Positions 26,597 through 36,213 are shown, numbered from the stretch's first letter. The stretch: DNA of 64,000 nt from Nitrobacter sp039808345 (GCF_047824785.1 NZ_CP181167.1:3224001-3288000); one strand, 5' to 3'. Numbers and translations: made by a program. The notes: a model not told the origin generated them from the letters alone.

Positions 26597-28990
26597 ATGC
26601 CCTTTTATTCCAATCGTTTTCTTGCGATGGCGCGCCTCGGCGCGATGTCGCTTCCAGCCCTTGCCATGGGAATCCCCGATGACGTTTCCGCCCAGACGGC
26701 CCTGCCCGGAATCGTGGTCAACGCGCCCAGTCCGATCGTACGCCACGCACGGCCGGCCCCAACGACACCAGCGCGCTCCGCCCGCCACGGCACGACGAGA
26801 CCTTCCGCGCCCCAGCAGCCCGAGATAACCAGCGCGCCGCAGCCGGCTTCCACCGATCTTCGGGGCACGCTCCCCATCGTGACCGATCAGTTCGCGACCG
26901 TGACCGTGGTTCCGAATGACGAGATTCGCCGCAACGGAGCCGCGACGCTGGGCGACCTTCTCAACGACAAGCCCGGCATCACCGGCTCCTCCTATGCGCC
27001 GGGCGCATCGAGCCGACCCATCATTCGCGGCCTTGACGTCAATCGCGTCGGCATCATCGAGAACGGCATTGGCAGCAATGGCGCCTCCGATCTCGGCGAG
27101 GATCATTTCGTGCCGATCGATCCGCTTTCGACCAATCAGGTCGAGGTGATCCGCGGCCCGGCGGCGCTGCGCTACGGTTCGACGGCCATCGGCGGCGTGG
27201 TCAGCGCCAGCAACAATCGCATACCGGAGCAAATGCCGTGCGGCCCGACGCCGTGGCAGGCTTACGGTTTCGGGGTCAAGCCACCGGCCACCGCCAATGG
27301 CTGCCTGAATGCAGAAACCCGGTCGGGGCTTTCGTCCGTCAACAACGGCATCGAAGGAGCCGTGCTGATCGACGCCGGCGCCGACAACGTGGCGGTTCAC
27401 GCCGATGCTTATGGCCGCCGCGCCGATGATTACGCGATTCCCGGCGGCCGCTATCAGGCCAATACCTCGAATCGCAGCATGGGCGCATCGGTCGGAGCGT
27501 CGTACCTGTTCGATGGCGGCTTCATCGGCGCCTCGATCGCTCACAACAACGTCCTCTACCATATCCCCGGCGATCACGGCGCCGACTTCAAGGAGCGTAT
27601 CGACGGCCGCCAGAACCGCGTCACCGTCAAGGGAGAATACCGCCCCGATTCCGCGCTGATCGATGCCGTCCGCATCTGGCTCGGCGCCGTGGACTACAGG
27701 CACCACGAACGCGGACTGGAAGACGCCCACGATCCGTCCAGCGACGGCATCCATCAGACCTTCACCGACCGCTCGCAGGAAGGCCGGCTCGAGGTCCAGC
27801 TTGCGCCTTACATGCTCGGGGCCATCCCCGTCACCACCGCGATCGGCATTCAGGGCGGGCATCAGGATCTCACAGCGACCAGTCCCGAGAACGCGGGGTC
27901 GCTCTACAACGGACTGTTTGCGCCGAACTCGAACTCCCGGATCGGAACCTACATCTTCAACGAGTTACAGCTCGCGCCCACGACGCGCGCGCAGATCGCC
28001 GGTCGCGTGGAGCATGTGTGGCTGAACGGAACGATGCCGGACTTCCCGGCCAGTTTCATGCCGGACGGATCGGCGCAGCTGCCGATCGCGCGCGATCTCT
28101 CCTTCACACCGGTCAGCGCCAGCGTCGGCCTGCTACAGGACCTGCCGGGCGACCTTGTCGCCAGCGTCACCGGCCAGTTTGTCCAGCGCGCGCCCAAGGC
28201 GGCGGAGCTGTTCTCCCGCGGCATCCATCATGCCACCACCACTTTCGACATCGGCAATCCAAATCTGAAGATCGAGACCGCCCAATCGGTCGAAGTGGGT
28301 CTGCGGCGCGCCAAGGGCCCGCTCCGCTTCGAGGCGACGGGGTACTACACACGTTTCAACAACTTCATCTACCGGCGCCTGACCGGCGCTTTCTGCGACG
28401 ACGACTTCGCCTCGTGCCACACCCACGATCATCACGATCACGACGATCATGACGACCACGATGATCACGACGACCACGGCCATGACGACGCGCACGGCCA
28501 CGGCCACCACCTCAATCAGGCGGTTTACAGCCAGCGAGACGCCACGTTCCGCGGCGGCGAAGTACAGTTTCAGTACTACGCGATTCCGTTGTGGAACGGC
28601 ATGTTCGGCATCGAGGGACAGTACGACATCGTTCGCGCGACCTTCACGGACGGCACCAACGTGCCGCGGATTACGCCGCAGCGCCTGGGCGGAGGTTTCT
28701 TCTACCGCGACGCCAACTGGCTCGCCCGCATCAACCTGCTCCATGCCTTCGCGCAGAACAACGTGAGCGACGTGGAGACGCCCACCCCCGGCTACAACCG
28801 GCTGCGAGCCGAGATCAGCTATACGACCATGCTGCCCGGAAACCACTGGCTGGGCGGACAGGCGGTGACCGTCGGTCTGGTCGGCGACAACCTGCTGAAC
28901 GAACAGATTCGCAACGCCGCCGCCTACAACAAGGACCAGGTATTGCTGCCGGGGCTGAACGTGCGGCTATTCGCGAACGTGAAATATTGA
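26597..28990 (+). CDS. TonB-dependent receptor with His-rich loop (ZnuD-like)
   Basis: A 797-residue outer-membrane receptor. After a signal peptide come a Pro-rich segment, the plug domain (TVTVVPNDEIRRNGAATLGDLLNDKPGITGSSY, IIRGLDVNRVGIIENGI, VEVIRGPAALRYGSTAIGGVV) and a beta-barrel ending in a terminal aromatic strand (LFANVKY). One barrel loop, at about residues 607-641, is a run of His and Asp with about 14 histidines, as in zinc receptors of the ZnuD type. With the upstream Zur-box-like site this points to zinc import across the outer membrane; copper or nickel are alternatives. Confidence 0.9.
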   Translation: MPFYSNRFLAMARLGAMSLPALAMGIPDDVSAQTALPGIVVNAPSPIVRHARPAPTTPARSARHGTTRPSAPQQPEITSAPQPASTDLRGTLPIVTDQFATVTVVPNDEIRRNGAATLGDLLNDKPGITGSSYAPGASSRPIIRGLDVNRVGIIENGIGSNGASDLGEDHFVPIDPLSTNQVEVIRGPAALRYGSTAIGGVVSASNNRIPEQMPCGPTPWQAYGFGVKPPATANGCLNAETRSGLSSVNNGIEGAVLIDAGADNVAVHADAYGRRADDYAIPGGRYQANTSNRSMGASVGASYLFDGGFIGASIAHNNVLYHIPGDHGADFKERIDGRQNRVTVKGEYRPDSALIDAVRIWLGAVDYRHHERGLEDAHDPSSDGIHQTFTDRSQEGRLEVQLAPYMLGAIPVTTAIGIQGGHQDLTATSPENAGSLYNGLFAPNSNSRIGTYIFNELQLAPTTRAQIAGRVEHVWLNGTMPDFPASFMPDGSAQLPIARDLSFTPVSASVGLLQDLPGDLVASVTGQFVQRAPKAAELFSRGIHHATTTFDIGNPNLKIETAQSVEVGLRRAKGPLRFEATGYYTRFNNFIYRRLTGAFCDDDFASCHTHDHHDHDDHDDHDDHDDHGHDDAHGHGHHLNQAVYSQRDATFRGGEVQFQYYAIPLWNGMFGIEGQYDIVRATFTDGTNVPRITPQRLGGGFFYRDANWLARINLLHAFAQNNVSDVETPTPGYNRLRAEISYTTMLPGNHWLGGQAVTVGLVGDNLLNEQIRNAAAYNKDQVLLPGLNVRLFANVKY

Positions 28991-29001
28991 GTCCATCCTG
29001 A

Positions 29002-29032
29002 TCATGGCCGGATTTATTCCGGCCATGACGGC
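29002..29032. repeat. Dispersed palindrome, family F core
   Basis: catggccgga-tttat-tccggccatgacgg, a short form of the elements at 2585-2717 and 10104-10192, lies 12 bases after the receptor stop codon and may act as a transcript-end hairpin. Confidence 0.7.
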
Positions 29033-29073
29033 AACAACAAACGACGGATTGCCGACAGCAGAGAGCGTCGGTC

Positions 29074-29601
29074 TCAACTTCCCGCAGCCTCCCGCGCGAA
29101 GCTCCAGTCCGGCCGGATCATGCCGGACACGCCCTCGAACGCGCCGGGGGCCAGCTCACACACCAACAGCCGCGCCCGATCCACCGGCCCCGGCATGTCG
29201 GCCTGTCCTTTCGGAATCATCCTGAAACCGGCGCGGCCGTAATAGGATTCATCGCCGACAAGCACGACGAGGCGGTGTCCTTTCGCTTTCGCGCCTTCGA
29301 GCGCGCGCTCGAGCAGCGCGTGCCCGATTCCCCGACCCCGGAACGGCGGCTCGACCGTCAGCGGGCCGAGGAGCAGCGCCGGCGTGTCGCCGATGCAAAC
29401 CGGCAGCAACCGGACCGAGCCCACCAGCAGCGTGCCGATGTGCGCGGTCAGGGACAGGTCAAGCAAATGATCGACATGCTCGCGCAGGCGGTAAGCGCTG
29501 AGCACGAAACGGCCGGGACCGAAGGTGCGTTCGTGCAGACGCTCGATGGCCTGCGCGTCACCGGCGGTTTCGGTCAGGAGGGTAAGGGACAGATCCGACA
29601 T
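29074..29601 (-). CDS. GNAT family N-acetyltransferase
   Basis: About 175 residues with the GNAT acetyl-CoA motif PPFRGRGIGHALLERALEGAKAKG and the downstream VVLVGDESYYGRAGFRMIPKG typical of YhbS-like acetyltransferases. The substrate cannot be told. The frame extends far upstream (to 30027) antisense to the next gene, but the coding pattern begins at the ATG at 29601 (MSDLSLTLLTE); an ATG at 29619 is the alternative. Confidence 0.88.
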   Translation of the reverse strand: MSDLSLTLLTETAGDAQAIERLHERTFGPGRFVLSAYRLREHVDHLLDLSLTAHIGTLLVGSVRLLPVCIGDTPALLLGPLTVEPPFRGRGIGHALLERALEGAKAKGHRLVVLVGDESYYGRAGFRMIPKGQADMPGPVDRARLLVCELAPGAFEGVSGMIRPDWSFAREAAGS

Positions 29602-29680
29602 GAGGAAGGCGGATAGCATCTGCCAGGGGCGCGGTCCATCGCCTGCACTGATCGCGGCCGCCGACTGCGGGCGGTCCCGG

Positions 29681-30169
29681 TCAGCTGCGCCAGGTGGACA
29701 CCGGCGCTTCGTGATGCAGAACTTCCGCGATCCGCCGCCTTGTGCCGGCCGTGGTGCCGGCCGGCAGGGCATCAGCGGCGAAAAACCCGCAATCGATGAT
29801 CTCCCGGTTCGGTTCGGGCTTGCGATCCTGCCGGAAGTCCCGGACGACATAGACGGTGACGTGATCGCGCCGCGAAACATGACTGTTGAAGAAAATGCCG
29901 TGCAACACCGGTTCGCCGCGGATTTCGATTCGCCCTTCCTCCATGAGCTCGCGCTCCAGCGCCGTACGCGACGCCTCGCCGACCTCGACGCCGCCTCCGG
30001 GCAAATGCCAGCCCGCCACGTAGCCATGCTTGACCAGAAAAACCCTGTTGTCGGCGTCGAGCACCACGCCGCGCACGCCCAGCGTCATGCCGCGGGCGAA
30101 CCGAAAATACAGGTGAAACAGCCGGCGCCGCGCGGACTCTTCAAAGCGCCGCAGACGGTAAAAATTCAT
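29681..30169 (-). CDS. NUDIX hydrolase
   Basis: About 162 residues. The NUDIX box reads GGGVEVGEASRTALERELMEEGRIEI: all key Glu residues are present, with Gly-Arg in place of the usual Gly-hydrophobic end. An N-terminal MTLGVRGVVLDADNRVFLVKHGYVAGWHLPGGG leads into it. Substrate unknown. The ATG at 30169 is preferred; a GTG at 30190 would add seven residues. It is followed on the same strand by the GNAT gene. Confidence 0.87.
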   Translation of the reverse strand: MNFYRLRRFEESARRRLFHLYFRFARGMTLGVRGVVLDADNRVFLVKHGYVAGWHLPGGGVEVGEASRTALERELMEEGRIEIRGEPVLHGIFFNSHVSRRDHVTVYVVRDFRQDRKPEPNREIIDCGFFAADALPAGTTAGTRRRIAEVLHHEAPVSTWRS

Positions 30170-30413
30170 GATGTCGTAAGCCCCCGGCACCGCGCGAAGC
30201 GAGCGCCTGCTTTCGCATCATCGCTTGCATCATGGCGGCGCTCTTGCCAAAACCTCAGAATATTCCCGGATACGAGGTAAAAGTGAAGCAGCTTCATGGC
30301 AGAGAATTTCATGGCAGGGAAAGCGGCTCGCCACCGCGGCGGGCAACGCACCGGATCGCCGTCGTCGCCGGTACGACGGTGTTTTTCCCCTGCGCTCTGA
30401 CCGGCGGCGTCTG

Positions 30414-31319
30414 ATGACTGCGCTCACGCTCGCGCATCTGTCCGATCCGCATCTTGGACCGCTGCCTCCGCTGCGGCTGCATCAGCTCGCAGGCAAGCGC
30501 GCGATCGGCTATCTGAACTGGAAGCGCGGCCGGCACGCCATCCATCGGCGCGATGTGCTGGACGCCCTGGTCGCCGATATCAAGGCGCAATCGCCCGGCC
30601 ACATCGCGGTGACGGGCGATCTCACCAATCTCGCCCTTCCCGACGAGTTCACGCAGGCGCGCGCATGGCTAGGCGAGGTCGGCGCTCCCCACGACGTCAC
30701 CCTCGTGCCCGGCAATCACGATGCCTATGTTCGCCCGACGCAAAAACAGATCTCCGAATGGGAAGACTATATGCGCGGCGATAACGTCCGCGAAGGGACG
30801 CCGCTTTCATTTCCGTTCCTGCGGCGCAGAGGGCCGCTGACGCTGATCGGGGCGTCTTCGTCGGTACCGACGCGCCCATTCATGGCGACCGGCCGGCTGG
30901 GCCCCAAACAGCTCGATGCGCTGGATCGCGGGCTCTCACAGCTTGAGAGCGATCCGAACTTTCGCGTGCTGCTGATCCATCATCCGCTGTCCTCGAAAGA
31001 CTCGCACAAACGGCTGACGGATGCCGATGCGCTGCTGGATCTTCTGAAGCGTCGCAGCGTGAACCTGATCCTGCACGGCCATGATCATATCCATTCGACC
31101 ATGTGGTTCGACGGACCGCACGGCCGCATTCCCGCCATCGGCGTGCCGTCGGCATCCGCGATGCCGCATCGGCATTATCCGCCCGCCGCCTACAACCTGT
31201 TCTCGATCACGCCGGACGGGAACGGCTGGCGCTGCGAGCAGCGGGTGCGCGGCTTCGCCGACCAGGCAGCGATCGAGCGCAGGGAGATCACCGAATTGCA
31301 GCGGACACAGCTTATCTAG
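30414..31319 (+). CDS. Calcineurin-like metallophosphoesterase
   Basis: A 301-residue phosphoesterase with the metal-ligand motifs in order: LSDPHLG, VTGDLTN, VPGNHDAY, LLIHHPLS and LHGHDHIH. These form a two-metal site; substrate not known (cAMP phosphodiesterase-like enzymes share the fold). The start at 30414 overlaps the stop of an upstream open frame (TGATG). The TAG stop codon (31317-31319) is the start of the dispersed repeat that follows (cTAGagc), so the repeat provides the stop. Confidence 0.92.
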   Translation: MTALTLAHLSDPHLGPLPPLRLHQLAGKRAIGYLNWKRGRHAIHRRDVLDALVADIKAQSPGHIAVTGDLTNLALPDEFTQARAWLGEVGAPHDVTLVPGNHDAYVRPTQKQISEWEDYMRGDNVREGTPLSFPFLRRRGPLTLIGASSSVPTRPFMATGRLGPKQLDALDRGLSQLESDPNFRVLLIHHPLSSKDSHKRLTDADALLDLLKRRSVNLILHGHDHIHSTMWFDGPHGRIPAIGVPSASAMPHRHYPPAAYNLFSITPDGNGWRCEQRVRGFADQAAIERREITELQRTQLI

Positions 31320-31427
31320 AGCATTATCGCTTCTGATTGAATCAGAAGCGAAGCTCCATGATATCGATTTGACGCGTTTTCTTCACGCGAACCGGATTCC
31401 ACTTCGCTCGAAAACGCTATAGTCGCA
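31317..31427. repeat. Composite repeat: ctagagc, family E hairpin, family B
   Basis: The element begins with tagagcattatc at the phosphoesterase stop, then the hairpin cgcttctgat-tgaa-tcagaagcg, then gcgttttcttcacgcgaaccgg...cgctcgaaaacgctatag. Same order as at 10208-10317. Confidence 0.75.
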
Positions 31428-31441
31428 CGACAATACGGCGA

Positions 31442-31795
31442 TCACCATTTGTGGAAAATGAAAAACGCGCCGAGGGCAACGAACGCAAAGCCCAGACCGT
31501 GATTCCAGCCCAGCGGCTGTTTCAGATACAGCACCGAGAAGCCGGCAAAAACCACAAGCGTGATCACTTCCTGAATGGTTTTGAGCTCGGCCGCCGAATA
31601 GACCGCGCTGCCCCAGCGATTGGCCGGCACCGCGAGCCAGTATTCGAAGAACGCTATTCCCCAACTGACCAGCACGATCAGGGGAAGCGGGCTCTCCTTG
31701 AATTTCAGATGCCCGTACCAGGCGAAAGTCATGAAAACATTCGAGCAGAACAGCATCAGGATCGGCAGGAGCCACGACGGAATCGCGATGGGCAT
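31442..31795 (-). CDS. DMT-like small membrane protein (DUF486)
   Basis: A 117-residue protein with four predicted helices and the DUF486 pattern (PILMLFCSNVFMTFAWYGHLK, SWGIAFFEYWLAVPANRWG, ELKTIQEVITLVVFAGFSVLYLKQPL). A half-size relative of drug/metabolite transporters; transport function is inferred from fold similarity only. Stands between dispersed repeats and the DUF3297 gene. Confidence 0.88.
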   Translation of the reverse strand: MPIAIPSWLLPILMLFCSNVFMTFAWYGHLKFKESPLPLIVLVSWGIAFFEYWLAVPANRWGSAVYSAAELKTIQEVITLVVFAGFSVLYLKQPLGWNHGLGFAFVALGAFFIFHKW

Positions 31796-31856
31796 GGTTT
31801 TCGGCTTTCGGGAGTGACCGAAGGAAGGCGTCGACCGCCCGTATTTTGTCCGCGGC

Positions 31857-32114
31857 TTAATCCCCGGTCCGGAAATAGGGTTCGACCGTGCCGCTGAGCT
31901 TGATCGTCAGCGGATTGCCGTGGCGATCCCTGGCATTGCCGGCGGCGACACGTATCCAGCCTTCGCTGACGCAGTACTCCTCGACGTTGCTCTTCTCGAC
32001 ACCCTTGAAACGGATGCCGATATCGCGCGACAGAAGCTCGGCGTTGTAATACGCGCTGCGCGGATCGGTGGACAAGCGGTCGGGCAGATGGTCCTTCGCG
32101 GTCGGGTCGCTCAA
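31857..32114 (-). CDS. DUF3297 family protein
   Basis: About 85 residues with the highly conserved DUF3297 core DRLSTDPRSAYYNAELL, GIRFKGVEKSNVEEYCVSEGWIRVAAG and HGNPLTIKLSGTVEPYF. Function unknown. I place the start at a TTG (32114) because it gives the usual N terminus (MSDPTAK), has a ribosome-binding site (gagg), and overlaps the glutathione peroxidase stop as TTGA. The frame is open further upstream but lies inside that gene. Confidence 0.87.
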   Translation of the reverse strand: MSDPTAKDHLPDRLSTDPRSAYYNAELLSRDIGIRFKGVEKSNVEEYCVSEGWIRVAAGNARDRHGNPLTIKLSGTVEPYFRTGD

Positions 32115-32587
32115 AGCAGGGCCTCGATTTCTTCCGTTAGTTTCTTGGGATTGGTGGTCGGAGCATGGCGGGCAACCACCCTGCCCTGCCGGTCGACGAG
32201 AAACTTGGTGAAATTCCACTTGATCGACTCGCCAAGCAAACCCGGCTTCTCGCTCTTCAGGTGCCTGAACAACGGATGCGCATCCGCGCCATTGACATTG
32301 ATCTTTTCGAACATCGGAAAGGTCACGTCATACTTGCTGGCGCAGAACTTTTGAATGTCGGCGGAAGAGCCCGGCTCCTGCTTGCCGAACTGATTGCAGG
32401 GGAAGCCCAGCACGAAAAATCCGCGCGGACTCATCGTGCGGTACAACTCTTCCAGATCCTTGTACTGCGGCGTGAACCCGCAGGCGCTCGCGGTGTTCAC
32501 GATCAGAAGGACGCGACCTTCGAACCGCTTCAATTCGCAAGACCCGCCGTCCAGCGTGTTCGCGGAGAAATCAAAAACGCTGGCCAT
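32111..32587 (-). CDS. Glutathione peroxidase (Cys type)
   Basis: A 158-residue thiol peroxidase. The catalytic tetrad is visible: Cys in NTASACGFTPQY, Gln in FPCNQFGKQEPG, Trp and Asn in IKWNFTKFLVDRQG. The second Cys in the FPCNQF motif is as usual, and C82 (IQKFCASKYDV) is the position used as resolving Cys in thioredoxin-dependent members, so thioredoxin may be the true reductant. Reduces peroxides in the cytoplasm. Ribosome-binding site aaagg. Coupled to DUF3297. Confidence 0.94.
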   Translation of the reverse strand: MASVFDFSANTLDGGSCELKRFEGRVLLIVNTASACGFTPQYKDLEELYRTMSPRGFFVLGFPCNQFGKQEPGSSADIQKFCASKYDVTFPMFEKINVNGADAHPLFRHLKSEKPGLLGESIKWNFTKFLVDRQGRVVARHAPTTNPKKLTEEIEALL

Positions 32588-32634
32588 TCGGCGACCTTTC
32601 GATCAGGCTGAGGCAGGCGACCGTCCCGTGCCGG

Positions 32635-32892
32635 TCAATGCCGCGTGGAAGACCGGGCGACGGGATTGAGGATCGCCTCGGTGAACGGAAATTCGAGCAC
32701 GATCTCGCCGGTAGCGTCGGTAACTTCCAGCACCGCATTGAGAATCGCCCGCTGTTCGCCGTCAGACTTGAGGATTTCGCGAATCGTTTTTCGGGCGGCA
32801 CGCCAGGCATGATCGGGATCGCGCAACTCCTCGCCCTCCGGATCGAGTATCAGGTCGTTTCCGATGCGGGTATTGAAGAAATATCGGGGCAT
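32635..32892 (-). CDS. DUF6894 family small protein
   Basis: About 85 residues starting MPRYFFNTRIG and continuing DPEGEELRDPDHAWRAARKTIREIL, the DUF6894 pattern common in Bradyrhizobium and relatives. Soluble, unknown function. The ATG at 32892 matches the family start; an ATG at 32904 adds four residues. Monocistronic, upstream of glutathione peroxidase on the same strand. Confidence 0.82.
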   Translation of the reverse strand: MPRYFFNTRIGNDLILDPEGEELRDPDHAWRAARKTIREILKSDGEQRAILNAVLEVTDATGEIVLEFPFTEAILNPVARSSTRH

Positions 32893-32904
32893 GAACGAAC
32901 CCAT

Positions 32905-33178
32905 AACGGCCTAGTTCGGACTTTCCAGCCAGCCGCTCTCACAAGTTCTTTATCGAACGACAGGCCCGCCCTGCAATAGGCTTTATTTGTCGCAAAATTG
33001 CGTCCGTCCTGCTTCAATCTGCGATCGTTCCTTTAACGGATCAATATTCCACCTCAAACGTTAGCAACGGGGCCTGCTCTTGATCAGGCCATCTTTTCTT
33101 CGTCATGTTGACACAGCGTGGCTTGCCGCAGGTATGGAATTTCTCCAAACGGCGCGTCCTCGAACCGAGAAGAACGTC
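32905..33178. other. Intergenic region before tal-pgi
   Basis: 274 bases between divergent genes; must hold the tal-pgi promoter. A small inverted pair cgcaa-aa-ttgcg (32991-33002) and the AT-richer stretch around 33040-33065 (aacggatcaatattcc) are the only features seen. No operator is recognised. Confidence 0.4.
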
Positions 33179-36031
33179 ATGAATCCTGTCAGAGAACTCC
33201 AGAACCACGGCCAGGCCATCTGGCTCGATTTCCTTGCACGCGGTTTCATCATCAACGGCGATTTAAAGCAGCTTATCGACACCGATGGATTGCGCGGGGT
33301 CACCTCCAATCCCTCGATTTTCGAGAAGGCGATCGGGAGTTCGGACGAATATGACGATGCCATCGTCCGCCTGATGAAGAATGGCGACCGGTCGGTCGCC
33401 GATCTCTACGAACAACTCGCGATAGAGGACATCCAGCACGCCGCGGACGTGTTGCGGCCGGTCTACGATCGGCTCAACGGCGCAGATGGTTTCGTCAGCC
33501 TGGAGGTCTCGCCGTATCTGGCGAACGACACCGAGGGGACAATCGCCGAGGCCAGGAGGTTGTGGAAGTCGGTCAATCGCAAAAACCTGATGGTCAAGGT
33601 GCCGGCGACGCCGAATGGCCTGCCCGCGATCCGGCAACTGATCGCGGAAGGAATCAGCATCAACATCACGCTGCTGTTCTCGCAGAAGGTCTACGTCGAG
33701 GTGGCCGAGGCCTATCTCGCCGGACTTCAGGACTATGTCCGAAATGGCGGCGATCCCGCGCATGTCGCAAGCGTCGCCAGCTTCTTCGTCAGCCGGATCG
33801 ACAGCGCCGCCGACAAGCAGCTCGACGAAAAGATCGCGCAGGCCAACGATCCCGCGGAGAAAGCGCGCCTTGCGTCGCTCAAGGGCAAGGTCGCGATCGC
33901 CAATGCCAGGCTCGCCTATCAGGAGTACAAGCAACTGTTCGCAGGCGAGGAATGGCAAAAGCGCGAGGCCGAAGGCGCCAGACCCCAGCGGCTGCTATGG
34001 GCTTCGACCGGGACCAAGAACAAGGACTACCGCGACGTTCTCTACATCGAGGAATTGATCGGCCCGGATACGGTCAATACCGTGCCGCCGGCGACCCTTG
34101 ACGGTTTTCGCGATCACGGCGAACTGCGGGACAGCCTGGAAGAAAACCTCGATGACGCGCGGCAGGTGCTCGCAGCGCTCGCGGACGCTGGAATTTCGCT
34201 CGACGCGATCACCCGCGACCTCGTGACGGAAGGCGTGAGGCTGTTCGAGGACGCGGCCGACAAGTTGCTCGGCGCCGTCGCCCGGAAGCGGGAAAAGATA
34301 CTCGGCTCCGCGGTCGACCGGCAGACCTTGTCGCTCGATCCATCGATCGTGAAATCCGTCGAAACAAAGGCGGATGACTGGCGAGCCGCCGGCACCGTCC
34401 GCAAGCTATGGCAAAAGGATAAATCGGTCTGGACCGACGCGGACGAGGACAAATGGCTGGGCTGGCTAACGAGTCCCGCCGCCGAATTTGATCGGGCGGC
34501 CGACTACGCGGACTATGCGCGGCGCGTGAAGAAGCAGAAGTTCACCGACGCCGTCGTGCTCGGAATGGGCGGATCAAGCCTCGGTCCGGAGGTGCTGGCG
34601 AAGACTTTTCCGAAGGCGGCGGGTTTCCCGAAGCTCCATGTGCTGGACTCGACCGATCCGGCCGAGATTCGTTCGCTTGAAGCCGCGATCGACATCGCGA
34701 GGACCGTCTTCATCGTATCCAGCAAATCCGGCGGAACGACGGAGCCGAACGCGCTGAAGGACTATTTTCACGCGCGGGTGGCCAAGGCGATCGGCGCTGA
34801 CAAGGCCGGCCATCGCTTCATCGCGATCACCGATCCGGGCTCCTCGCTTGACGCTGAGGCGGCCAGGCTCGGCTATGCGCGCACCTTCCACGGCGATCCC
34901 GAGATCGGCGGCCGCTATTCGATCCTGTCTCCCTTCGGCCTCGTCCCGGCGGCGACGGCCGGAATCGATGTGACGGGATTGCTTGAGAGCGCACTCGTCA
35001 TGGTGCGATCCTGTGGCGCTCAGGTTCCGCCGCATGACAACCCCGGCGTCCAGCTCGGACTGGCGATGGGTCTTGCCGGACGCGAAGGCCGCGACAAGGT
35101 CACCATCCTGGCGTCTCCGAAAATCGCCGATTTCGGCGCATGGACCGAGCAGCTGATCGCCGAATCGACCGGCAAGGAGGGCAAGGGCCTGATTCCGATC
35201 GACGGCGAACCGCTCGGCGATGCCAGCCTCTACGGCGATGACCGCTTCTTCATCGATATCCGCACGGCGGATGAGGAGGATGCCACCCATGATGAAAAGT
35301 TGCGCGCGCTCGAGAACGCCGGACACCCGGTGGTTCGCATCGTAATGAATTCGATCGATCAGATCGGTCAGGAGTTCTTCCGGTTCGAGATCGCGGCCGC
35401 GGTCGCCGGTGCGGTCCTCGGCATCAATCCGTTCGATCAGCCTGATGTCGAAGCGGCCAAGATCAGGACTCGCGAACTGACGTCGGCCTTCGAAAAGACA
35501 GGCAGGCTTCCGGACGAAGAGCCGGCGATCTCCGCCGACGGCTTCGATATTTACACCGACGCCGACAATGCGCGCGCTCTACGCGAGAAAGGCGCCGACG
35601 GCGAGCTGTCCTCGTGGCTCAAGGCGCATCTTTCGCGCGCGGAGGCCGGCGATTATGTCGCCCTCCTGGCCTATGTCGCGCGCAATGACGACCACATCGG
35701 CGAACTGCAACGGATGCGCCTCGCCGTTCGCGACCGGAAGAAAGTCGCCACCTGCGCCGAGTTCGGCCCGCGCTTCCTGCATTCGACCGGGCAAGCCTAC
35801 AAGGGCGGTCCGGACAGCGGCGTCTTCCTTCAGATCACCGCGGACGATCCGCGGGATTTGAAGATCCCCGGCCGGAAAATGAGCTTCAGCATCATCAAGG
35901 CGGCGCAGGCGCGCGGCGATTTCGATGTGCTCACGCGGCGGGGACGACGAGCGCTTCGCGTTCATCTCAAGGGAAATCTGAAATCAGGCTTGTCGCGGCT
36001 CGACGAGGCCATCAGCCGGGCTTTGACGTGA
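33179..36031 (+). CDS. tal-pgi: Bifunctional transaldolase / glucose-6-phosphate isomerase
   Basis: A 950-residue fusion. Residues 1 to about 365 are transaldolase: DGLRGVTSNPSIFEKAI, the Schiff-base Lys (about K140) in NLMVKVPATPNG, and SFFVSRID. Residues from about 390 to the end are glucose-6-phosphate isomerase: VVLGMGGSSLGPEV (near 458), VSSKSGGTTEPN (near 511), and FGPRFLHSTGQAYKGGPDSG at the C terminus. It links the non-oxidative pentose phosphate and upper glycolytic pathways in one chain. ATG at 33179 has ribosome-binding site gagaag; the frame extends upstream without coding character. gnd-zwf-pgl-gntK follow. Confidence 0.95.
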   Translation: MNPVRELQNHGQAIWLDFLARGFIINGDLKQLIDTDGLRGVTSNPSIFEKAIGSSDEYDDAIVRLMKNGDRSVADLYEQLAIEDIQHAADVLRPVYDRLNGADGFVSLEVSPYLANDTEGTIAEARRLWKSVNRKNLMVKVPATPNGLPAIRQLIAEGISINITLLFSQKVYVEVAEAYLAGLQDYVRNGGDPAHVASVASFFVSRIDSAADKQLDEKIAQANDPAEKARLASLKGKVAIANARLAYQEYKQLFAGEEWQKREAEGARPQRLLWASTGTKNKDYRDVLYIEELIGPDTVNTVPPATLDGFRDHGELRDSLEENLDDARQVLAALADAGISLDAITRDLVTEGVRLFEDAADKLLGAVARKREKILGSAVDRQTLSLDPSIVKSVETKADDWRAAGTVRKLWQKDKSVWTDADEDKWLGWLTSPAAEFDRAADYADYARRVKKQKFTDAVVLGMGGSSLGPEVLAKTFPKAAGFPKLHVLDSTDPAEIRSLEAAIDIARTVFIVSSKSGGTTEPNALKDYFHARVAKAIGADKAGHRFIAITDPGSSLDAEAARLGYARTFHGDPEIGGRYSILSPFGLVPAATAGIDVTGLLESALVMVRSCGAQVPPHDNPGVQLGLAMGLAGREGRDKVTILASPKIADFGAWTEQLIAESTGKEGKGLIPIDGEPLGDASLYGDDRFFIDIRTADEEDATHDEKLRALENAGHPVVRIVMNSIDQIGQEFFRFEIAAAVAGAVLGINPFDQPDVEAAKIRTRELTSAFEKTGRLPDEEPAISADGFDIYTDADNARALREKGADGELSSWLKAHLSRAEAGDYVALLAYVARNDDHIGELQRMRLAVRDRKKVATCAEFGPRFLHSTGQAYKGGPDSGVFLQITADDPRDLKIPGRKMSFSIIKAAQARGDFDVLTRRGRRALRVHLKGNLKSGLSRLDEAISRALT

Positions 36032-36213
36032 CGCACCCTGCCCTCGCCGTCCATTCATCCGACGATCGACGTTCGCCAACCTCCATGAAACGCACGAGGT
36101 GTTGCGTCACACCTTGATCCTCAAGCATCATGATTCCCACGCGTCATTGAACCATGGGATCGCGGGCGGAATGTTAAAGCCACGACCCCGCGCCCGGAGA
36201 AGGAATCGGACGA

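Noticed and set aside
26447..27862. Minus-strand open frame opposite the TonB receptor
   Set aside because: Low-complexity shadow; the receptor plug and barrel motifs are on the plus strand.
29602..30027. N-terminal extension of the GNAT protein
   Set aside because: The extra 142 residues run antisense-like through the NUDIX gene and lack any conserved motif.
30232..30414. 60-codon ORF just before the phosphoesterase
   Set aside because: No ribosome-binding site or recognisable pattern. The overlap of its stop with the next ATG may be chance, so I did not call it.
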